The translations under genes and the position numbers were made by a program. Shown one piece after another: positions 17,896 to 21,586 of a stretch of DNA of 21,586 nt (position 1 is the stretch's first letter; each line of letters starts with the position of its first letter). Source of the stretch: a virus; IMG/VR virus record IMGVR_UViG_3300008267_000463, positions 1 to 21,586 of that record. One strand, written 5' to 3'. The notes below the pieces were generated by a model. That model saw only the letters and a list, made by a program, of their open reading frames with translations, was not told the DNA's origin and did not search any database.

Positions 17896-18282
17896 TTATA
17901 TTTTAACTACTATTATATCAGATGTTGCAAAAACATCGTCAGTTATTGTGTAACTTATTGTTACGACAGCTGCATATTCACTTTCTGGTGAAGCAGAAAT
18001 TATTATATCATCTAATTTTAATTTAGGTAAGAATTTTTTAACTACAGTTCTAATTTCGTCTTTTACACCTTCTTCTGTCAATGCATCATTTGGTTCAAAG
18101 ATAAATTTTATTAAATTAGTACCAAAATCTGGGTTGAATAGTCTTTGACCTCTTGTAGTTAAGATTAAATGTAATAAATCAGCTTTTATAGCTTGATTGT
18201 CGGTTTCTGTTAAATCTAAGAAAAACCCTTTTTTACTATCCTTGAATGGATAATTGATGTTTATATACTTTCCGTCTGCCAT
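17896..18282 (-). CDS. Baseplate wedge protein, GPW/gp25 family
   Basis: A lysozyme-like-fold baseplate protein of the GPW/gp25 family; in T4, gp25 sits next to the tail tube and sheath and helps trigger sheath contraction. The 128-aa length matches the family (T4 gp25 is 132 aa). The family signature is clear at about residues 43-64: TTRGQRLFNPDFGTNLIKFI followed by FEP. The C-terminal strand-rich part ends VTISYTITDDVFATSDIIVV. It is the first gene after the nrdA terminator, so it probably opens the structural operon; the gp6-like gene follows 4 bases after its stop. The start ATG at 18282 has the leader TAATAAATAAAGTT, without a good Shine-Dalgarno. Confidence 0.9.
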   Translation of the reverse strand: MADGKYININYPFKDSKKGFFLDLTETDNQAIKADLLHLILTTRGQRLFNPDFGTNLIKFIFEPNDALTEEGVKDEIRTVVKKFLPKLKLDDIIISASPESEYAAVVTISYTITDDVFATSDIIVVKI

Positions 18283-18317
18283 AACTTTATTTATTAGATA
18301 AATATAATACTAAAAGA

Positions 18318-18325
18318 TTTTTATA
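18318..18325 (-). promoter_or_regulatory. Candidate promoter -10 box for the structural operon
   Basis: The minus strand reads TATAAAAA, one mismatch from the T4 late box TATAAATA. It lies just downstream of the nrdA terminator and 35 bases before the first structural ATG (18282). The position is right for restarting transcription after the terminator. An alternative host-type -7 element (TATATTTA, near TAnnTTTG) lies closer to the gene; I cannot choose between them. Confidence 0.33.
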
Positions 18326-18341
18326 AGTAAATATGGGAAAT

Positions 18342-18366
18342 AAAAAAAGGGGTCACTTAGACCCCT
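18342..18366 (-). terminator. Intrinsic terminator after nrdA
   Basis: Read on the minus strand: AGGGGTC, loop TAAGT, GACCCCT, then a run of T. The stem is 7 bp, perfect and G/C-rich in otherwise A/T-rich DNA; counting the last stem base, seven T follow. It starts 24 bases past the nrdA stop. The plus strand also has a T-rich tail after the stem, so it might work in both directions, but no plus-strand gene is present. Confidence 0.88.
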
Positions 18367-18389
18367 CTTTTATTAAAGTTTAGTTTATT

Positions 18390-20543
18390 TTAAGCTGAAC
18401 ACCCAAAACATTCAAATTGACTGTCTTTTGGTTTCTCAATATGTGCTACTTGGCTACTAGCTAATTTTTTGTTAGCATCCAATTTTGATTTAGTTCTAGT
18501 ATAATAAACACCAGTTTTTAACCCACCTTTCCATGCATACATAAGTGCCGATGCTATTTTAGCGTATTTAGCATCTGAATGATATACATTCAATGATTGA
18601 GATTGGTCAACATATTTATTTCTTATGATAGATAAATCCAATAACACTTTTTGCGATATTTCCCAAACATCTTTGTATCTATATCTGATATCTTCTGGTA
18701 TTTCCACTATGTTTTGAATACTACCTTGATTTCCAATAACTTTGTCAATCATATCTCTATCCCATAAACCTAAATCTAATAATTCATTTACTAGATATTT
18801 GTTAACAATCAAGAATTCACCTTGACCTACACGTCTAGTAAACAAGTTAGCAGTAACTGGTTCAAATGATTCAAACACACCTAATAAGATAGCAGACGAA
18901 GCAGTTGGCATAAGTGCTAATAATAAACTGTTTAACATTGGAATTGGTTCTCCTTCTGGTAGTGGTGACCAACCTTCAATATAAGTTTTACCTTCTGAAT
19001 ATGGACTACCTTCCCACGCTGGATAATTTCTACCTTGTTCAACAGCTAATCTCATTGATTCTTCAACAGCAGATTTATACATTGTTTCAAAGATATCTTT
19101 GTTCCATTGTTTAGCTTCTTCAGATTCATAAGATATTTTTTTCTTAGCAAAGAAATCAGCCATACCAGCAACACCAATAGCTAACGCTCTTTGGTCTTCA
19201 CCAGCAGCTTTACTCCAATCGTCAGACCATTTGTTTTTGTCTATTACTTTATTTAAAGCCTTTACAAGAACTTTTGTAGTCTTAGCAATAGTTTCTAATG
19301 TATCATGTTCTGATAAGTTAACAGAAGCCAGAGTACACTGTGGTGTGTATTTTGGTCTTGATGCTTGAAATACTTCGATACAAAGATTACTTTGTTTAAT
19401 TATTCCAATATTTCTTTGCATATTGTTTTTATTAGCATTATCTTTGAACATTACATAAGGTTTACCACTTTCAACTTGTGACTTAATAATAGAATCAAAA
19501 ATAGTTTTAGGACTAACTTTCTTACCTAACCCCATTTCAACAGCTTTGTAATACTCAGCAACAAATGCTTCACCATGTAATTCATAAAGTGGTGTTAACC
19601 CAGCTTTTTTAATTTCATTAGGACAGAATGTATACCAATCTTCATTATTCTGTAATTTTTCCATAAATAAATCGTTGATAACAACAGATGTAAATAAATC
19701 TCTAGTTCTTAATTGCTCATCACCAATTGGTAACGTTAAATCTAAGAAATCTAATATATCTCTGTGCCATACTGATAGATACAATGCACAACTTCCAGAA
19801 CGAGAACCTTGTTTATAGAATCTCATTTTTGATTGAACCATATCCGCTAATCTTACAACACCACCAGCGTTACCTTTAAAAGATTCTACAATGCTGTCTT
19901 TACTACGTAAGTTATCGATTAATAACCCAATACCAGAACCTTCTTTAGATGCAGCCGCTATTTTTGTAAGTGTTTCTTCAATACCTTCAAATGAATCATC
20001 TTCTAAATGTGTTAGATTACATGAAATCATACCATTTCTTTCTGGAACACCAGCGTTTGTATAGGTTGGTGTGGCAAAGTTTCCACGTTTTGACATTACT
20101 TCTTCTAACAATTCTAAACGGTCAGCTTCATTATCATCATGTAAATAACCAGAAACACGATTATACATACAAGATGGTAATTCTGTTGGCGTTTTCTTGT
20201 CATCTTTCAATGAATATTTTGAAAGGAAAGTTGTTGCAGCGAAGAAATCATAAGTTAAATCAACTGGTTGTAATTCTTTACCAATTAATTTTGATTGTCT
20301 GGATAAAAGAATTCTACCACCCAACAATGAATAGTCTGGGTGTTGAATAACTTTATCAGCTGCTTTAAATGCAATTATCTCATCAATTTCAGTTGTTGTA
20401 ATATTATCACTAATCAACGGAATAACTTCTTGAAATAATGTATCCGAATCAACTTTAAGACCTTTGGCTTGTGTTTTGATTCTAGTTAATATTTTATTTG
20501 GTGTAAACGCTTGTGACGTTTTATCTCTTTTTACTATTCTCAT
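18390..20543 (-). CDS. nrdA: Ribonucleoside-diphosphate reductase class Ia, alpha subunit
   Basis: Catalytic subunit of aerobic ribonucleotide reductase, which reduces ribonucleoside diphosphates to deoxyribonucleotides for phage DNA synthesis. An N-terminal ATP-cone (about 3-90; VKRDKTSQAFTPNKILTRI) implies dATP/ATP activity control. Visible active-site residues: C175 (MISCNL) and C403 (PQCTLASVNL), the redox pair; N386, C388 and E390 (NLCIE), with the thiyl cysteine C388; PTASSA at 546-551; Y680-Y681 (GVYYTRT), the radical-transfer pair; and the C-terminal CFGC (C712, C715) that re-reduces the active site through thioredoxin or glutaredoxin. The length of 717 aa is normal and the gene looks intact. 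It follows nrdB by 13 bases and is followed by a terminator, so nrdB-nrdA appear to end one transcription unit. The order nrdB before nrdA is opposite to T4 and E. coli. Confidence 0.97.
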   Translation of the reverse strand: MRIVKRDKTSQAFTPNKILTRIKTQAKGLKVDSDTLFQEVIPLISDNITTTEIDEIIAFKAADKVIQHPDYSLLGGRILLSRQSKLIGKELQPVDLTYDFFAATTFLSKYSLKDDKKTPTELPSCMYNRVSGYLHDDNEADRLELLEEVMSKRGNFATPTYTNAGVPERNGMISCNLTHLEDDSFEGIEETLTKIAAASKEGSGIGLLIDNLRSKDSIVESFKGNAGGVVRLADMVQSKMRFYKQGSRSGSCALYLSVWHRDILDFLDLTLPIGDEQLRTRDLFTSVVINDLFMEKLQNNEDWYTFCPNEIKKAGLTPLYELHGEAFVAEYYKAVEMGLGKKVSPKTIFDSIIKSQVESGKPYVMFKDNANKNNMQRNIGIIKQSNLCIEVFQASRPKYTPQCTLASVNLSEHDTLETIAKTTKVLVKALNKVIDKNKWSDDWSKAAGEDQRALAIGVAGMADFFAKKKISYESEEAKQWNKDIFETMYKSAVEESMRLAVEQGRNYPAWEGSPYSEGKTYIEGWSPLPEGEPIPMLNSLLLALMPTASSAILLGVFESFEPVTANLFTRRVGQGEFLIVNKYLVNELLDLGLWDRDMIDKVIGNQGSIQNIVEIPEDIRYRYKDVWEISQKVLLDLSIIRNKYVDQSQSLNVYHSDAKYAKIASALMYAWKGGLKTGVYYTRTKSKLDANKKLASSQVAHIEKPKDSQFECFGCSA

Positions 20544-20556
20544 ATCTTATATTATT

Positions 20557-21510
20557 TTAAAATTCTTCATCAAACATACCATCGATAGTAGTTGGTATCT
20601 CTACTCTTGTGTATTCACCTTCTCTTTTTTCAAAGAAATTATTTTTAGATGATAAACCAATTCTAGACATATACTCTAATGGGTTTCTCACATTAAATTC
20701 TACTTGGCAACCAAAATCATTCAAAACAATATCTGTAACATATTGAACGTATTTAACCATATCTTGTTTTGTTAATCCTTGTAACCCTTCTGGCATACTT
20801 TCTTCAATGAAAACTTTTTCTACTTCGTAACAACCTAAAACTATTTTTCTAATCTCGTCTTTTGATAATTTGTATTCATCTTTAAGATAAGTTTTGTAAA
20901 GTTTTAAAGCAAACTCATAATGGAAAGTTTCATCACGTAGAATTAACTCATTCATTGCAGCAAGTCCTGGCATTTTGTTTCTACTTCTATACCAGAATAC
21001 ACCAGCAAATACACTAGCAAAAGATATCCCTTCAACACAAGCAAATGCTAATAATCTATGAGGAAATGATGGGTGTTGAATCCAGTTCTCAGCCCAAGCC
21101 GCTTTTTTAGCAACAGCTTGATTTGATTCCATTGAATTGAATAATTCATCTCTTTCAATCAAATCTTTAATATAAGTTTCAATCAATAAAGAATAACCGT
21201 TTGCGTGTACTTGTTCAATGAATGTTTGATGTCCGTAAAAGTATTGAGCTTCTAATATTTCAACTTCTCTTTGAAAATTGTTTGCTAAATTTTCAATAAC
21301 CAAACCATCTGAAATAGCAAAAAACGCTAAAATGTTTTTCAAATAAATTTTTTCCTCTTCTTTTAATTCATCAAATTTATCTTTTGATAAATCTGGTTCC
21401 TCAGCAACCCATGTCTGTGCTTCAGCTTTTTTGTAATCTTCCCATAAATCATTATGAATTACTGGGAAGATTGAATACCTTTTTTTTAATGTCTTGTCTT
21501 TTAAATACAT
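20557..21510 (-). CDS. nrdB: Ribonucleoside-diphosphate reductase class Ia, beta subunit
   Basis: Radical-generating subunit that houses a diiron-tyrosyl cofactor and passes the radical to NrdA. All expected ligands are visible: D68 (SDG), E99 and H102 (IEQVH), E160 (VEG), E194 and H197 (RDETFH). The radical tyrosine is Y106 (ANGYSLL), W34 lies in AQTWVAEEPDLS, and Y300 in KREGEYTR matches the mobile-tail tyrosine of the radical path. The C-terminus GMFDEEF resembles the acidic, Phe-ending peptide that docks on the alpha subunit. The motifs (KKAEAQTWVAEEPDLSKD, NFFEKREGEY) are much closer to eukaryote-type R2 than to E. coli NrdB. The length of 317 aa is on the short side but complete. The leader ends AAAAAGAGA before ATG 21510. 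Confidence 0.97.
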   Translation of the reverse strand: MYLKDKTLKKRYSIFPVIHNDLWEDYKKAEAQTWVAEEPDLSKDKFDELKEEEKIYLKNILAFFAISDGLVIENLANNFQREVEILEAQYFYGHQTFIEQVHANGYSLLIETYIKDLIERDELFNSMESNQAVAKKAAWAENWIQHPSFPHRLLAFACVEGISFASVFAGVFWYRSRNKMPGLAAMNELILRDETFHYEFALKLYKTYLKDEYKLSKDEIRKIVLGCYEVEKVFIEESMPEGLQGLTKQDMVKYVQYVTDIVLNDFGCQVEFNVRNPLEYMSRIGLSSKNNFFEKREGEYTRVEIPTTIDGMFDEEF

Positions 21511-21532
21511 TCTCTTTTTGTTTTTTAATTTA

Positions 21533-21586
21533 TTATTCTTCTGTTTTTGGAACTGTCAATGCATTCAACACAGCATTTCTTTGTTT
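21533..21586 (-). CDS. C-terminal end of an unidentified upstream gene (partial)
   Basis: The frame entering from the right edge encodes KQRNAVLNALTVPKTEE and ends in tandem stops TAA TAA at 21530-21535. It lies 22 bases upstream of nrdB in the same direction, as expected for the preceding gene of the operon. Seventeen residues are too few to identify the product. Chance openness of a 51-base frame is possible, but the tandem stop and non-A/T-rich codons favour a real gene end. Confidence 0.5.
   Translation of the reverse strand, partial: KQRNAVLNALTVPKTEE

Noticed and set aside
19970-20350. Plus-strand open frame of 126 codons
   Set aside because: It lies within nrdA, which is intact and fully supported; the predicted peptide is His/Leu/Tyr-rich in a way typical of reverse-strand reading.
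1-21586. Recoded stop codons as in Lak-type phages
   Set aside because: All long frames read through cleanly with the standard code and none needs an in-frame TAG or TGA, so there is no evidence for reassignment in this window.

Overview
The window looks like the late structural and nucleotide-metabolism region of a large, A+T-rich tailed phage of the T4 superfamily (contractile-tail myovirus type). All genes I can support run on the minus strand and are packed almost end to end, so transcription goes from high to low coordinates. The link to T4-like phages rests on a GPW/gp25-family baseplate gene (17896-18282) followed directly by a gp6/baseplate-J-type wedge gene (16077-17891), in the same order as in T4. 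The probable host is a member of the Bacteroidota (Flavobacteria or relatives). The clues are leaders that are A-rich and lack Shine-Dalgarno sequences, Ig-like repeats that resemble the SprB repeats of flavobacterial surface adhesins, and a class I ribonucleotide reductase of the eukaryote/Bacteroidota-like type. The host assignment is inference.

Layout in order of transcription. (1) 21533-21586 holds the last 17 codons of an unidentified gene that enters from the right edge. (2) 20557-21510 nrdB and 18390-20543 nrdA encode a complete aerobic class Ia ribonucleotide reductase with all metal ligands, the radical tyrosine, the catalytic cysteines and the ATP-cone visible. They are followed by a strong intrinsic terminator (18342-18366). 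(3) A structural operon starts at 18282: gp25-like, gp6-like, a 114-aa membrane protein with a poly-Asp tail, a 1520-aa multidomain tail/baseplate protein, then proteins of 603, 288, 293, 46, 307 and 905 aa. It ends with a very long fibre-like protein (at least 1239 aa) that is still open at the left edge.

The first two structural genes should form the core of a baseplate wedge. The long genes after them do not resemble T4 gp7-gp12 in sequence and probably form a lineage-specific outer baseplate and host-recognition apparatus. The 905-aa protein has a tail-protein-I-like stretch that could join baseplate to fibre. The 1520-aa protein joins a carboxypeptidase-regulatory-like beta domain, a long hydrophobic segment with an Asn/Thr stripe at heptad spacing, a Cys-rich region and at least five SprB/Ig-like repeats, an unusual combination for a virion protein. 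A CGC(x3)C-type cysteine motif recurs in the 905-aa and 1239-aa proteins.

Two genome-wide signals stand out. My base-by-base reading found no GATC anywhere in 21.6 kb, although other tetramers of the same composition are common, and Asp codons before C switch from GAT to GAC. Every stop codon I could check is TAA. No tRNA, CRISPR, insertion sequence or attachment site was seen. There is no gene-free stretch longer than about 110 bases.
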